A stretch of DNA of 64,000 nt from Planctomycetota bacterium (GCA_020638675.1 JACKID010000002.1:372001-436000), one strand, 5' to 3'; counted from the stretch's first letter, positions 15,551 through 23,896 are shown. The notes: generated by a model not told the origin, from the sequence alone. Numbers and translations are program-made.

Positions 15551-16477
15551 TCAATCCCAAAGACTCGTCGAGTAGTAGCGTTCGCCTGTGTCTGCGAAGA
15601 CGGTGACGATTTTGGCGTTCGGCTCGCGCTCGGCGATCTTTGCCGCGACCGCGAGATTTGCGCCGCTGCTCTGCCCGACGAAGATGCCGTTGCGCGCCAG
15701 CAGCTGGCAGTGATCGGCCGCCTCGTCGATCGTCACGTCCACGCGCTCGTCCACGAGTGACTCATCGAAGATCTTCGGGCGGATCGCGTCCGGCGCGCGC
15801 AGCGGTTTCAGACCTTCGATGCCGGGGAAATCATCCGGCAGCGCCTGCACGATGCTGATCGCAGGGTCGTGCTCTTTCAATCGCTTCGCGATGCCGGTCA
15901 GCGTGCCTCCAGTGCCGACGCCCGCGATGAAATGCGTGATCTCGTCCGTCTGGCGCAGGATCTCGACCGCCGTGCCTTCGTAGTGCGCCCGCCAGTTTGC
16001 GTCGTTGGCGTACTGGTCGACCAGCAGGTACTTGTCCGGGTGCGCCTCGGCCAGCTCGTGCGCGTGGCGCATGGCCTCGTCGTAGCCGAGCACGGGATCG
16101 GTCAGGATCAGTTCGGCCCCGTGGGCCTTGATGCGGCGCTGGCGCTCAATGCTCGCGTTGCCGGGCACAACCAGCGTGACCGGGATACCGAGCGCCGCGC
16201 CGATCATGGCGTATGCGATCCCGCTGTTCCCGCTGGTGCTGTCCAGCACGCGGCGACCTTGCAGCGCTTCCTCATCGAGTGCTCGCGCCAGCATGCGCAG
16301 CACCGCGCGGTCCTTGATGCTGCCGCCCGGGTTCATCCATTCGGCCTTGGCCTTGAGGCTCAGCCCGGGGAAGCGGCTCTCGAGTACGTTCACTTCAAGC
16401 ACCGGCGTGTTGCCTATTAAACCCAGGGCCGGGACGCGGCGGGTGATCTCGTGAAGGATGTCGGTCTTGGTCGTCAT
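15551..16477 (-). CDS. cysM: Cysteine synthase-family PLP enzyme (CysM-like)
   Basis: A 308-aa fold-type II PLP enzyme. The PLP lysine lies in NPGGSIKDR (about residue 50), the substrate loop is TSGNSGIA, the phosphate cradle is GVGTGGTLTG, and GQSSGANL and ADTGERYYST close the active site. It would form cysteine or S-sulfocysteine from O-acetyl- or O-phosphoserine and a sulfur donor. The next gene upstream on the same strand is a JAMM peptidase of the Mec type. In Mycobacterium, Mec, CysO and CysM form a thiocarboxylate-dependent cysteine route, so this CysM may use a protein thiocarboxylate; no CysO-like carrier is seen here. Exact donor unknown. Confidence 0.88.
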   Translation of the reverse strand: MTTKTDILHEITRRVPALGLIGNTPVLEVNVLESRFPGLSLKAKAEWMNPGGSIKDRAVLRMLARALDEEALQGRRVLDSTSGNSGIAYAMIGAALGIPVTLVVPGNASIERQRRIKAHGAELILTDPVLGYDEAMRHAHELAEAHPDKYLLVDQYANDANWRAHYEGTAVEILRQTDEITHFIAGVGTGGTLTGIAKRLKEHDPAISIVQALPDDFPGIEGLKPLRAPDAIRPKIFDESLVDERVDVTIDEAADHCQLLARNGIFVGQSSGANLAVAAKIAEREPNAKIVTVFADTGERYYSTSLWD

Positions 16478-16512
16478 GGCGGTGTCCGTAGTCAGAACGT
16501 TGGTTTCGCAGC

Positions 16513-16574
16513 GCAGGCTTCCGGCCTGCTCGTGTTGCGGCCGTCCCGGCCGCGTGCGGGCTGGAATCCCGCAC
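16513..16574. repeat. Compound intergenic hairpin module B (three hairpins)
   Basis: Three consecutive hairpins: 16513-16518/16524-16529, 16537-16543/16547-16553 (loop TCC) and 16554-16560/16568-16574 (loop CTGGAAT). The second and third share loop words with module A (CGTCCCG and CTGGAA) although the stems differ. It sits between the JAMM peptidase gene and the cysM-like gene, which read in the same direction, so it is not simply a shared terminator. Confidence 0.75.
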
Positions 16575-16579
16575 CACGA

Positions 16580-16990
16580 CTACAGACATCGCACCTCTTC
16601 CTGGCTGAATTGCTCGCCGTGCAGCTCGAACGAATGAAAGTCGCCGACGACGCCTTCGTTCACGGCGACAATCACGTAGCTGTAGCCTTCCCACGCCGCC
16701 GCGCGATCGGTTTCGCTGGGCCGCGCGGGGTGGTCCGGGTGGCTGTGGTAGATGCCGATGATGTCGAGCCCGGCCGCGCGCGCCTGTTTGTCGACGCGCA
16801 TGTAGTCCTTGGGATCGAGCGTGAAACGGTCGTGCGCACGCTCGGTGTTGAGGTTACCGGTGCGGTGGGCTTCGACACCGACGCGTGAGTCTTCGACACG
16901 CCCGACGATCACGCCGCAGCATTCGTGCGGGTAGGTCGCAACGGCGTGGGCTTCAATGTGGGCCCGAATCTCGGGCGTAATGGTCAACAT
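16580..16990 (-). CDS. JAMM/MPN+ metallopeptidase (M67, Mec-like)
   Basis: A 136-aa zinc-dependent JAMM protease. The motif is complete: Glu in HECCGVIVG (about residue 23), then GIYHSHPDHPARPSETD with both histidines, the Ser and the Asp of HxHx(7)Sx(2)D. Bacterial members remove C-terminal residues from ubiquitin-like sulfur carriers (CysO, ThiS-like) to release the product or expose Gly-Gly. The neighbouring cysM-like gene supports a role in sulfur transfer to cysteine. A three-hairpin element separates the two genes. No signal peptide, hence cytoplasmic. Confidence 0.9.
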   Translation of the reverse strand: MLTITPEIRAHIEAHAVATYPHECCGVIVGRVEDSRVGVEAHRTGNLNTERAHDRFTLDPKDYMRVDKQARAAGLDIIGIYHSHPDHPARPSETDRAAAWEGYSYVIVAVNEGVVGDFHSFELHGEQFSQEEVRCL

Positions 16991-17222
16991 GGCGTTTGAT
17001 TGAACAGGGTCTCAAATGAAGTCAGCAACGGCGGGAGCCGTTATCGACAACAAAGACAGCTGTTCACGCGCATGGTCATCGGGCGAAATGGTAGCGGAGG
17101 AAGGGTATCGGTCAAGGGGGTCTCGCGCAAAGCCACCAAGCGCCCCACAAAGCCTCGGCCGCGAACAGCCTGGACGCGGCGCTTCGCGGCTTTGCGAGAG
17201 GCAGGTACCCCGTGCTTTCTGG

Positions 17223-17228
17223 TAGACT
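17223..17228 (+). promoter_or_regulatory. Leaderless -10 box (TAGACT) of lipoprotein gene
   Basis: TAGACT ends 6 bp before the ATG at 17235 and no Shine-Dalgarno sequence is present, so the transcript would start at or next to the start codon. The same TAGACT-6 bp-ATG arrangement occurs before 9671 on the minus strand. Confidence 0.45.
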
Positions 17229-17234
17229 GACGCG

Positions 17235-17624
17235 ATGCTTGTTCGCCCCCGCATGTCGTGGCTAGTCGCGGCACTCACCTTCACGCTGGTTGTTGCCTGC
17301 GCAGGTTGCGGCTCAAGAACGGATACACCGACAGAGGCGGAGGCCAAGGCTTACTTTTCAGCGCTTCAGCAAGCCATCGAAGAACAGCTCAAGGCGGGGA
17401 GCGACGTCGAAAAAGCGGTCGCGAACATCGACTGGTCAGACGAGAAGCTGGGTTTGTTTGATCGAGACAAAGTCGCTGTGGTCGATCTTAGAAGCCAAGG
17501 CGACAAGTTAATCCGCGGCCAACTCCGCGCCGAGAAACGCATGTCGAACCCGCGCGGGCCCGGTGAATTCTCAATGTGGTTCACCTACTCCATCGAATCG
17601 GGCGAAGTCCTCATTGAACAGTAG
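17235..17624 (+). CDS. Small lipoprotein of unknown function
   Basis: A 129-aa protein with a signal peptide (LVAALTFTLVVACAGCG) and a lipobox-like end; the lipid-modified Cys is probably the second one, in CAGC. The mature part is charged, mostly helical at first (EAEAKAYFSALQQAIEEQLK), then has a small beta-rich end (FSMWFTYSIESGEVLIEQ). No family recognised. It lacks a Shine-Dalgarno sequence but has a well-placed -10-like box. It converges on the leucyl-transferase gene with 8 bp between stops. Confidence 0.72.
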   Translation: MLVRPRMSWLVAALTFTLVVACAGCGSRTDTPTEAEAKAYFSALQQAIEEQLKAGSDVEKAVANIDWSDEKLGLFDRDKVAVVDLRSQGDKLIRGQLRAEKRMSNPRGPGEFSMWFTYSIESGEVLIEQ

Positions 17625-17632
17625 CCTCCGCG

Positions 17633-18370
17633 TTACTCCGTGGCTGACTTCACCCACTCGCCTTCGATCAGCAGCTCGTGGGGCTGGTATTGGCGCTTGT
17701 AGTCCATGGTGCTGCAACCTTCGATCCAGTAGCCGAGGTAGTAGTACGGGATCTTCTTCTGGATGCACAGCTCGATCTCTTTGAGCACGCTGTAGACGCC
17801 GAGGCTGCGCTTGCCCTCGTCCGGGTCGAAGAAGTGGTAGACGCTACTGATGCTGCGGCGGCTGACGTCGCAGATGCTGACGGCCAGCAGCTTGTCGGCC
17901 GCGTCGCGGTACTCGATTTCCACCGACGCCACGCAGCTTGAGTACAGGAAGTCCCGCATGCTCTCCATGTCTTCACCCTGCGGGCTCTTGTCGTGCTGGG
18001 CGCGCAGGTAGCGCTTGTAGACGTCGTGCTTTTCGGCCGTGAGTTCGGGCTCGTGCACGATCATGCGCACGTCGCGGTTTCGGGCGAGCGCGCGGCGCTG
18101 GCTGCGCGACGGCTTGAACTCCTCCACGCGGACGCGGATCGGCACGCACTTGCGGCAACTCGCGCACGCAGTGCGGTACAGAATGTTGCCGCTGCGACGG
18201 AAGCCGCGGTCCATCAGCTCGTGGTAGGCCGCGGGCGAGATCTGCCAGACCAGCCACGCCTCCTCGGTCGCGCTGCGGCGCGTGAGGTAGCTGCAGTCGT
18301 GGCTGTGCTTGCCCAGCGGCACCGAGTGCGGGCCGATCAACGCTTCCAGGCTCAGCCGATGGCTGGTCAT
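17633..18370 (-). CDS. bpt: Aspartate/glutamate leucyltransferase (arginyltransferase family, Bpt)
   Basis: A 245-aa N-end rule transferase that would add Leu from Leu-tRNA to N-terminal Asp or Glu, marking proteins for ClpS/ClpAP. Family signatures: CSYLTRRSATEEAWL near the N-terminus, RTACASCRKCVPIRVRV (the Cys-rich region), then SRSQRRALARNRD, and YYYLGYWIEGCSTMDYK near the C-terminus. The length fits. The ATG at 18370 is chosen because homologous sequence begins just after it and GATAAT lies 7 bp upstream; there is no Shine-Dalgarno sequence, so the mRNA is probably leaderless. Confidence 0.92.
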   Translation of the reverse strand: MTSHRLSLEALIGPHSVPLGKHSHDCSYLTRRSATEEAWLVWQISPAAYHELMDRGFRRSGNILYRTACASCRKCVPIRVRVEEFKPSRSQRRALARNRDVRMIVHEPELTAEKHDVYKRYLRAQHDKSPQGEDMESMRDFLYSSCVASVEIEYRDAADKLLAVSICDVSRRSISSVYHFFDPDEGKRSLGVYSVLKEIELCIQKKIPYYYLGYWIEGCSTMDYKRQYQPHELLIEGEWVKSATE

Positions 18371-18377
18371 GGGAGCG

Positions 18378-18383
18378 ATTATC
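18378..18383 (-). promoter_or_regulatory. Leaderless -10 box (GATAAT) of bpt
   Basis: GATAAT is separated from the bpt ATG by 7 bp (CGCTCCC) with no ribosome-binding site. A purine start at the ATG itself would be about 7 nt after the -10 box. No good -35 is visible. Confidence 0.45.
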
Positions 18384-18430
18384 CTACGAGCCCGACCAAA
18401 TACATAGTAGATGCCCGGGCGAAACTGGAG

Positions 18431-18504
18431 CCGGCAGCGGAAGCTGCCGGGGCGGGTCAGCAGCGAGCCTATCAGTAGCACGGCCCCGGGCTTCCGCTCG
18501 GGGC
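18431..18504. repeat. Intergenic hairpin pair between rsgA and bpt
   Basis: An 8-bp perfect stem (18431-18438 with 18443-18450, loop GGAA) is followed by a 9-bp stem with one wobble pair (18483-18491 with 18496-18504, loop TTCC). The second lies 10 bp past the rsgA stop and may act as its terminator, although no U-tract follows. Confidence 0.6.
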
Positions 18505-18514
18505 TCGAGTTTGG

Positions 18515-19441
18515 CTAGTACCCAACCCGTTCCTGCTCGTTCCAGGTTTCGCGCAATATCGTCAGATACCGCCCGTAGCGACCTTCGCTGATCGTGCCCG
18601 CTTCCACACCCGCCTTCACGCCGCAGCCGGGCTCATGCCGGTGGGTGCAGGTGTTGAAGCGGCACTGCTCGCGCGCGGCCTGCCAATCCGGGTAGTACAG
18701 CGCGATCTCGTGCAGCTCGAGATTCCAGAAGCCGAAGTCGCGCACGCCCGGCGTGTCGATCACCAGCCCGCCCGCCATCGGCACCAGGCTGGCGTGCGTT
18801 GTGGTGTGACGGCCTTCGCCTTCCTTGTCGACGTGGCCGATGCGCAGCCCGAGCCCGGGCTCCAGCGCGTTCATGATGCTGGATTTGCCGACGCCGCTGG
18901 GCCCCGCGAACACGGCCGTCCTGTTTTCAAACCGACCCTTGAGCGTGCCGAGCTCGCCGCCGTTGGCGCTGACGTACTCGACGTCGATCACGCCCGCGTA
19001 GTCACGCAGCAGCGGCTCAAGCTCGGCGCCGGGGACTACATCCGTCTTGTTGATCACCAGCAGCGGCGTGAGCCCCTGGCTGTAGGCGCTGATCAGCAGG
19101 CGATCGACGGTGAGCAGTTGCTCGTTCAACAGGTCGGCGCCCGCGACGATCACGAGCAGGTCGATGTTCGCGGCCAGCACCTGGCGCTGCCGCGGAAAGC
19201 GCGGGTGCGCGCGGTACAGCTCGCTGCGGCGCTCCTCGATGCTCTCGAGCTGGCCCTCACTCTCGTCGCTGTCCGGCAGTGGCGTGAACGTGACCCGATC
19301 GCCGACGGCGACGGGGCTGCGCTCCTTGCGCTTGCCCTGCTTGAACTTGCCGCGCACGGCGCACATGTACTCCGCGCCGTCGGAGCGAACCCAGGCGTGC
19401 TGGCCGTGCAAGCGGACGACTGTTCCCTGTAGCGCGCTCAT
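18515..19441 (-). CDS. rsgA: Ribosome small subunit-dependent GTPase A
   Basis: A 308-aa circularly permuted GTPase for late 30S maturation. The OB fold occupies about residues 5-80. The G motifs follow in permuted order: NKTD (G4) near 130, then GPSGVGKSS (G1), the G2 segment RHTTTHASL, and DTPGVRDFG (G3). The C-terminal zinc finger has the ligands in CRFNTCTHRHEPGC. AGGA lies a few bases before the ATG, and a TAGGAT -10-like box lies further upstream. It is next to bpt on the same strand but separated by hairpins. Confidence 0.95.
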   Translation of the reverse strand: MSALQGTVVRLHGQHAWVRSDGAEYMCAVRGKFKQGKRKERSPVAVGDRVTFTPLPDSDESEGQLESIEERRSELYRAHPRFPRQRQVLAANIDLLVIVAGADLLNEQLLTVDRLLISAYSQGLTPLLVINKTDVVPGAELEPLLRDYAGVIDVEYVSANGGELGTLKGRFENRTAVFAGPSGVGKSSIMNALEPGLGLRIGHVDKEGEGRHTTTHASLVPMAGGLVIDTPGVRDFGFWNLELHEIALYYPDWQAAREQCRFNTCTHRHEPGCGVKAGVEAGTISEGRYGRYLTILRETWNEQERVGY

Positions 19442-19498
19442 CTCAGTCCTTTGGTGAGGCTTACAGGACGATCCTAGTTGTTCGAGGCGACAGGCGGG

Positions 19499-19557
19499 AG
19501 GCGGCAGGCGGCAGCAACCGCATTTACTGCCGCCTGGTGCCTGCCGACTGCCGCCTC
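19499..19557. repeat. Intergenic inverted repeat cluster upstream of the sensor kinase
   Basis: CAGGCGGCAG (19505-19514) pairs perfectly with 19527-19536, and a second, alternative 10-bp pairing joins 19499-19508 with 19548-19557. The units are shifted copies of a GGCGGCAGG word, so the region can fold in two exclusive ways. It lies between divergent rsgA and the histidine kinase gene. Confidence 0.6.
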
Positions 19558-19591
19558 ACAGGGCTCCCTGCCCGTTGGCGCAATCCGGCGC

Positions 19592-19597
19592 TACAAT
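19592..19597 (+). promoter_or_regulatory. Leaderless -10 box (TACAAT) of sensor kinase
   Basis: TACAAT is separated from the ATG at 19605 by seven bases, GCCGCCC. No Shine-Dalgarno sequence is present. Confidence 0.5.
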
Positions 19598-19604
19598 GCC
19601 GCCC

Positions 19605-21230
19605 ATGTCCCTTCGCACCAAGATCGCTCTCGGGGTAGCCGCGGCCACGGCCGTGCTGGCGATTGCGCTCGCGATCCTGGGGCTTGAGGCCAAGAAGGAA
19701 CTCGACAAGGCGGCCGAGAACCAGCGCCAGACCCACCAGCGCAAGCTGGAGGAATTCAACAGCAAGATGCAGGAGCAGCTGGACTCACAGGCCGAGGAGT
19801 ACCACCGGCTGGCGATCCGCTCGATCCAGGAGCTGGTGCTGGCCTGGCTGAACGACAAGACCGAGCTGACGCAGGGCGAAATCTCGAACGAGCTGCGCCG
19901 CGCCGACAACGGGTTGTCCGAGACCGCGATCATCAACGAGGAAACAGACGGCAGCCTGTACGTGCAGGTACTGAAGCCCGAAGGCAGCCGTCTCTCCCCC
20001 ACCGACGAGGAAGAGAAGGCGATCCGCGAAGTGCTGCGTACCGGCCAGCACCAGTTTGTGGGCGACGTTCTGTTTCACCTTTACCAGCCGCCGGAGAGCA
20101 TCAGCGGCACAAGGTACGTGCTGCGCATCAAGACCAACATTCCGCCGATCGCGCAGCCCGCGCCGCTGGAGATGCCGCAGCTAGAGGAGGCGCAGGCCGC
20201 GGACCTCGGGCCGCTGGTTGCGGCCGCGTTCACGACTCTCGGGCTGGCAATGCTGGCGGTGTTCGTGCTGCTGATGTTCGCGCTGCGCCGGTTCGTGCTG
20301 GCGCCCCTGGGCAACGTGCTGGAGGACAGCCAGCGCATCGTGCGCGGCGGCGAAGGCCTGACGGTACAGGGTTTCAAGGGCGGCAAGGGCGGTGACATCG
20401 AAACCGTGGTCGCCGCGTTCAACGCGATGCTGAGCGAGTTGAAGGAGTACCAGTCCGACCTGGAAGGCAAGGTCAAGAGCGCGACCCGCACCATCAAGGC
20501 GCAGCAACAGAACCTGGTGATCGCGCAGCGGCTGGCGGCAACGGGCACGCTCGCGGCCGGGCTGGCGCACGAAGTGAACAACCCGCTGAGCGGCATGCTG
20601 AACGCCGCGCGGCGCCTGAAGAAGAAGGAAGGCCTCGACGAGCGCGCGCGCGACTACATCGAGCTGATCGAGGAAGGCCTGACGCGCATCGAGAACCTGA
20701 TGAAGCAGATTCTCGACTTTTCTCGGCGAAGGGACATGAAGCCGGAACGCTTCTCGGCCGAGACCGCCTTCCGCCGCGCGCTGCCGCTGGTGCGCCACCG
20801 GCTGGAGAAGTCCAACCTGCGCCTGGAAGAAGACATCCGCAAGGACCTGCCGGAGATTTACGGAAACGCGGAAGAGATCGGGCAGGTGCTGATGAACTTG
20901 CTGATCAACGCAGCCGACGCTTCACCGGATGAAGGCGCCGTGCGCGTCACGATCTCGCCGACGGACCGGGGCGGCGTGATGTTCGCGATTGAAGACAGCG
21001 GCACAGGCGTGCCCGAGGAAATCCGCGAGCGCATCTTCGACCCGTTCTTCACCACCAAAGAGCCCGGCAAGGGCACGGGCCTCGGGCTCGCGATCGCGCA
21101 CACGATCATTGACAACCACGGCGGCACGCTGCGCGCTGAATCCGGCACGACGCTCGGCGGCGCGAAGTTCGTTGTCGAGATGCCGCCGGCCGACCTGCAC
21201 GAGAGCCGGCGACTCAAAGAGATCGAGTAA
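19605..21230 (+). CDS. Membrane sensor histidine kinase
   Basis: A 541-aa sensor kinase. TM1 is about residues 6-28 (IALGVAAATAVLAIALAIL). An external sensor domain of about 170 residues begins with a long coiled coil. TM2 is about 200-222. A HAMP linker and coiled coil lead to the HisKA domain with the phospho-acceptor His in AAGLAHEVNNPLSGML. The HATPase domain has NLLINAADASPD (N box), DSGTGVPEE (G1), IFDPFFTTK (F) and GTGLGLAIAH (G2). The LAHEVNNPL H box is of the NtrB/ZraS-like type that partners sigma54-type regulators, but no response regulator is adjacent, so it is an orphan here. Confidence 0.93.
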   Translation: MSLRTKIALGVAAATAVLAIALAILGLEAKKELDKAAENQRQTHQRKLEEFNSKMQEQLDSQAEEYHRLAIRSIQELVLAWLNDKTELTQGEISNELRRADNGLSETAIINEETDGSLYVQVLKPEGSRLSPTDEEEKAIREVLRTGQHQFVGDVLFHLYQPPESISGTRYVLRIKTNIPPIAQPAPLEMPQLEEAQAADLGPLVAAAFTTLGLAMLAVFVLLMFALRRFVLAPLGNVLEDSQRIVRGGEGLTVQGFKGGKGGDIETVVAAFNAMLSELKEYQSDLEGKVKSATRTIKAQQQNLVIAQRLAATGTLAAGLAHEVNNPLSGMLNAARRLKKKEGLDERARDYIELIEEGLTRIENLMKQILDFSRRRDMKPERFSAETAFRRALPLVRHRLEKSNLRLEEDIRKDLPEIYGNAEEIGQVLMNLLINAADASPDEGAVRVTISPTDRGGVMFAIEDSGTGVPEEIRERIFDPFFTTKEPGKGTGLGLAIAHTIIDNHGGTLRAESGTTLGGAKFVVEMPPADLHESRRLKEIE

Positions 21231-21284
21231 GTGGCATGCGCAGGCTGCGCATGGCGCCGGCAATCGGCGAGACGCCGATGCCAC
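21231..21284. repeat. Compound intergenic hairpin module E
   Basis: The outer arms GTGGCAT (21231-21237) and ATGCCAC (21278-21284) enclose two hairpins, 21236-21242/21246-21252 (loop GGC) and 21263-21269/21273-21279 (loop AGA). The second contains GCGAGACGC, identical to the loop and closing pairs in module A, with a different outer stem. It begins directly after the kinase stop codon. Confidence 0.75.
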
Positions 21285-21300
21285 TTGTCTGAAATGAACC

Positions 21301-21320
21301 GGGCGCCCTTGCGGGCGCCC
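21301..21320 (-). terminator. Hairpin downstream of the HEAT-repeat gene
   Basis: GGGCGCCC at 21301-21308 and 21313-21320 pair around TTGC. It lies 26 bp past the minus-strand stop and may serve as a terminator for that gene and the convergent kinase. The U-tract is weak. Confidence 0.5.
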
Positions 21321-21346
21321 GATCCATCTGGTCTGGCATGGGATGT

Positions 21347-23896
21347 CTATTCCGCGGTCCGGCGATCCGGGTGCGGGAGGTGCGGGTTCAGGGCCTGTGC
21401 CTTGCGGATCATCTGGCGCTGGGCGGCCGTTGTCGGCGCGTCGCCCAGTGCAAGACCTGCCGCGTTGCGTGCGTCGGCGACTTCTTCGACCATCGCGGCG
21501 CGTTGTTCCTCGTCGGCGATCTCGGCAAGGTCGTACTCAAGACGAAGCTGCGGCAGCAGCGCGTTGAGCCCGTCTTCGTCCCAGGCGCCGGCGTGGTACT
21601 TGTAGCAGGCGCCGAGAGCGCGTGACGCGGCAGCCTTCACGGCCGGGCGGTCAACGGCTTCGTCACTGGTGAGGGTGTCGAGCAAGTTGGGAATGATGTT
21701 CGCGCGAACCCAGGCGGCGCCTACCTTGGTGCCGTTGCTGACCAGCATCTCGATCGCGTGGCAGATCGCGGCGCGTGCCCCGCTGCTGCGACCGGCAAGG
21801 CGCAAGCCGCCCGAGAGGGCAACCAGCAGCTTGTCGACGCCGTACTTGGTGGTCGCCGGGTTCAGTTCGGCGATGGCGTTGGCCATGGCGATGACCATGC
21901 CGTTGGTCTTGCTCTTGGAGTCCTCGACGTTGCCGCCCCAGACGTCTTCGAGCGTGGCGTTGAGGGCTTCCGTGTCGACGGCGTACTCGGCGCTGTAGCT
22001 GATGTAGCTGCTGTCGTCGATGCCGAGCGCTTCAAGGTCGCTCTTGCGCGAGTCCACTTCGCTGTCCATGGCCGCCACCAGCACGGGGATTTCCGCGGTG
22101 CGGACGTCCTTGTGCAGCAGGTGGAAGATCGGCTCGCTGCGTTCCTGGCGGTCGCTTGCGCCCGGCAGGTTCGGGTCGAACACGAACACCGGCGCGACGG
22201 CCAGTGCACCTTCGAGAATGATCGCGTCCCAGGGCGGACCCTGTACCGCGAGGTCGGCGCCCTCTTCAAGGGTGCGCGCACCGGTGGCGCTGTGGCCGAG
22301 GCTTTCCAGGTCGCTCAGGTAGCGGTTGCGCAGCGCCTCGTCCTCGATGATGACGAGGATGCTGCGGGCCTGCGTTTCCTGCAGGTTGCGAACAGCCACC
22401 TGCTCAACCAGCGCGTTGTTGCCGAAGGAGATGTCCGCGCCGAGCGTGATCAGTGCGCGGGCCGCGGCGTAGCGGACCGAGCGGTCCGGGTCGGCGAGCG
22501 CGCGGATCATGGCCGCGCCGGCCGGCTTGCCGATCACCGAGGTGTCGCCCTGGTCGGCAATCGCGTCGCACAGGTCAACGCTGACGCCCGGGTAGCCGTC
22601 GGCCAGCGAGCGTTCCAGCGCGGCGTACAGCACGGGGCTGCCGCCGACCGAAGCCAGCCCGAAGCCTTCAAAGTGCGGCACAAAGCCGCGCTCGCCGAGC
22701 AGCGCGGTGATGTACTCACGCTCCTCGCTGCTGCCGTTGTAGTAGCGCCCGCGGCCTTCGCTGAACATGTGCATGTGGATGCACGCCAGCAGGGCCTCGG
22801 AGTCGCGGATGAAGGCGTCCTTGTTGGCGTTGCCGCCGGCCTGCGCCAGCCCGATGTCGAGGGCCTGCATGCAGGATTCTTCCGCGAGGATGTCGGCGTA
22901 GGCCCAGAGCGGAACTTCCTGCGGCACAAGCTGCTGCTCGCCGCTGTCGCTCGGGATCCACTTCCAGATGGTGTAGCTGCGGTCGTAGCCGTACATCACC
23001 ACGGGCAGGTTGCCCTGGTAGCTGCTGCCGACCAGGCGGTTGCGGTAATAGCGCCCGGCGGCGTTGTTGCGGTAAATGCCTTCGGCCTGCAGGAAGAAGA
23101 GGTCCTTGGCGTTGTTGACCTTCTTGTCCTGTTCCGGGTTGTCGCGGCGGATGACTTCGATCGCCATGCGGCAGGCTTCGCGAACCTGCTCTTCTTCTTC
23201 CTTGGCCTGGTAGTGCTTGGCCAGGATCGGCAGGGCGCGCGGGTCGTCGATGTCGGCCAGAGCCAGTGCGGCGGTCTGACGGTCGTACATCTCTGTGCTG
23301 TAGAAGCACTGGATGATGGCGTTGACGGCCTGGCTGCCCAGCGTGGCCAGCAGTACGCGCGAGCGGTAGCGGTAGTCCGCGTTGTCGCTGTGCATGTAGT
23401 TGGCCTGCAGGTACGGCACCACGAAGTCGCCGTAGGAGTCGCGGATGCTGGCCGCGCGCAGCATGTTGCGTGCGGTGTCGGCGTCGCCCATGAAGGCGTC
23501 GACGAACTCGGCGATCTGCTCCGGGTCGTTGTTGCGCCCGATGTACGGGTTCTTGGAAAGCCCCGTCATCACCCACTTGCCGAAGCGCGCGTAGCGGCCC
23601 TTCAGCCCGGGGTCGGCGAAGTTGTTCTCGATCATGTCGCGGGCAAGCTCGGCGCCGATTTCGTCGCGGATCTTGCGGGCGTCTTCGTCGGTCGGATCGC
23701 CGGCGAGGGCTGAGTCGAACTTCTTGATCGCGTCGTCCCAGTTGCCCTTCTTGTAGTCACGCAGGGCGTCCTTGACGGTGCCGAGCGAATCCTGGGCGTT
23801 TACAATGGGGGCGTCGGGCGTCAGGGTCGACAAAGCGACCACGCCGGAGAGCACCACCGCGACGACAACAAACCCACGCGCAATGCGTAGCAGCAT
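21347..23896 (-). CDS. Large exported HEAT-repeat protein with a degenerate receiver-like segment
   Basis: An 849-aa exported protein with a signal peptide (FVVVAVVLSGVVAL) and AAGGAG upstream of the ATG. Residues 35-75 resemble a TPR (DYKKGNWDDAIKKFDSALA). Helical HEAT-like repeats run from about 140 to 500 (RQTAALALADIDDPRALPIL, SVRYAAARALITLGAD). From about residue 515, SILVIIEDEALRNRYLSDLESLGHSA looks like a response-regulator receiver fold, but the phospho-acceptor site reads AIILEG, with Glu in place of Asp. More helical repeats follow to the end. The receiver-like part is probably structural because the protein is exported. Function unknown. Confidence 0.8.
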   Translation of the reverse strand: MLLRIARGFVVVAVVLSGVVALSTLTPDAPIVNAQDSLGTVKDALRDYKKGNWDDAIKKFDSALAGDPTDEDARKIRDEIGAELARDMIENNFADPGLKGRYARFGKWVMTGLSKNPYIGRNNDPEQIAEFVDAFMGDADTARNMLRAASIRDSYGDFVVPYLQANYMHSDNADYRYRSRVLLATLGSQAVNAIIQCFYSTEMYDRQTAALALADIDDPRALPILAKHYQAKEEEEQVREACRMAIEVIRRDNPEQDKKVNNAKDLFFLQAEGIYRNNAAGRYYRNRLVGSSYQGNLPVVMYGYDRSYTIWKWIPSDSGEQQLVPQEVPLWAYADILAEESCMQALDIGLAQAGGNANKDAFIRDSEALLACIHMHMFSEGRGRYYNGSSEEREYITALLGERGFVPHFEGFGLASVGGSPVLYAALERSLADGYPGVSVDLCDAIADQGDTSVIGKPAGAAMIRALADPDRSVRYAAARALITLGADISFGNNALVEQVAVRNLQETQARSILVIIEDEALRNRYLSDLESLGHSATGARTLEEGADLAVQGPPWDAIILEGALAVAPVFVFDPNLPGASDRQERSEPIFHLLHKDVRTAEIPVLVAAMDSEVDSRKSDLEALGIDDSSYISYSAEYAVDTEALNATLEDVWGGNVEDSKSKTNGMVIAMANAIAELNPATTKYGVDKLLVALSGGLRLAGRSSGARAAICHAIEMLVSNGTKVGAAWVRANIIPNLLDTLTSDEAVDRPAVKAAASRALGACYKYHAGAWDEDGLNALLPQLRLEYDLAEIADEEQRAAMVEEVADARNAAGLALGDAPTTAAQRQMIRKAQALNPHLPHPDRRTAE

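Noticed and set aside
21758..23713. A 651-codon plus-strand open frame
   Set aside because: It is the mirror of the HEAT-repeat gene on the minus strand, has no signal peptide or motif, and lacks a ribosome-binding site.
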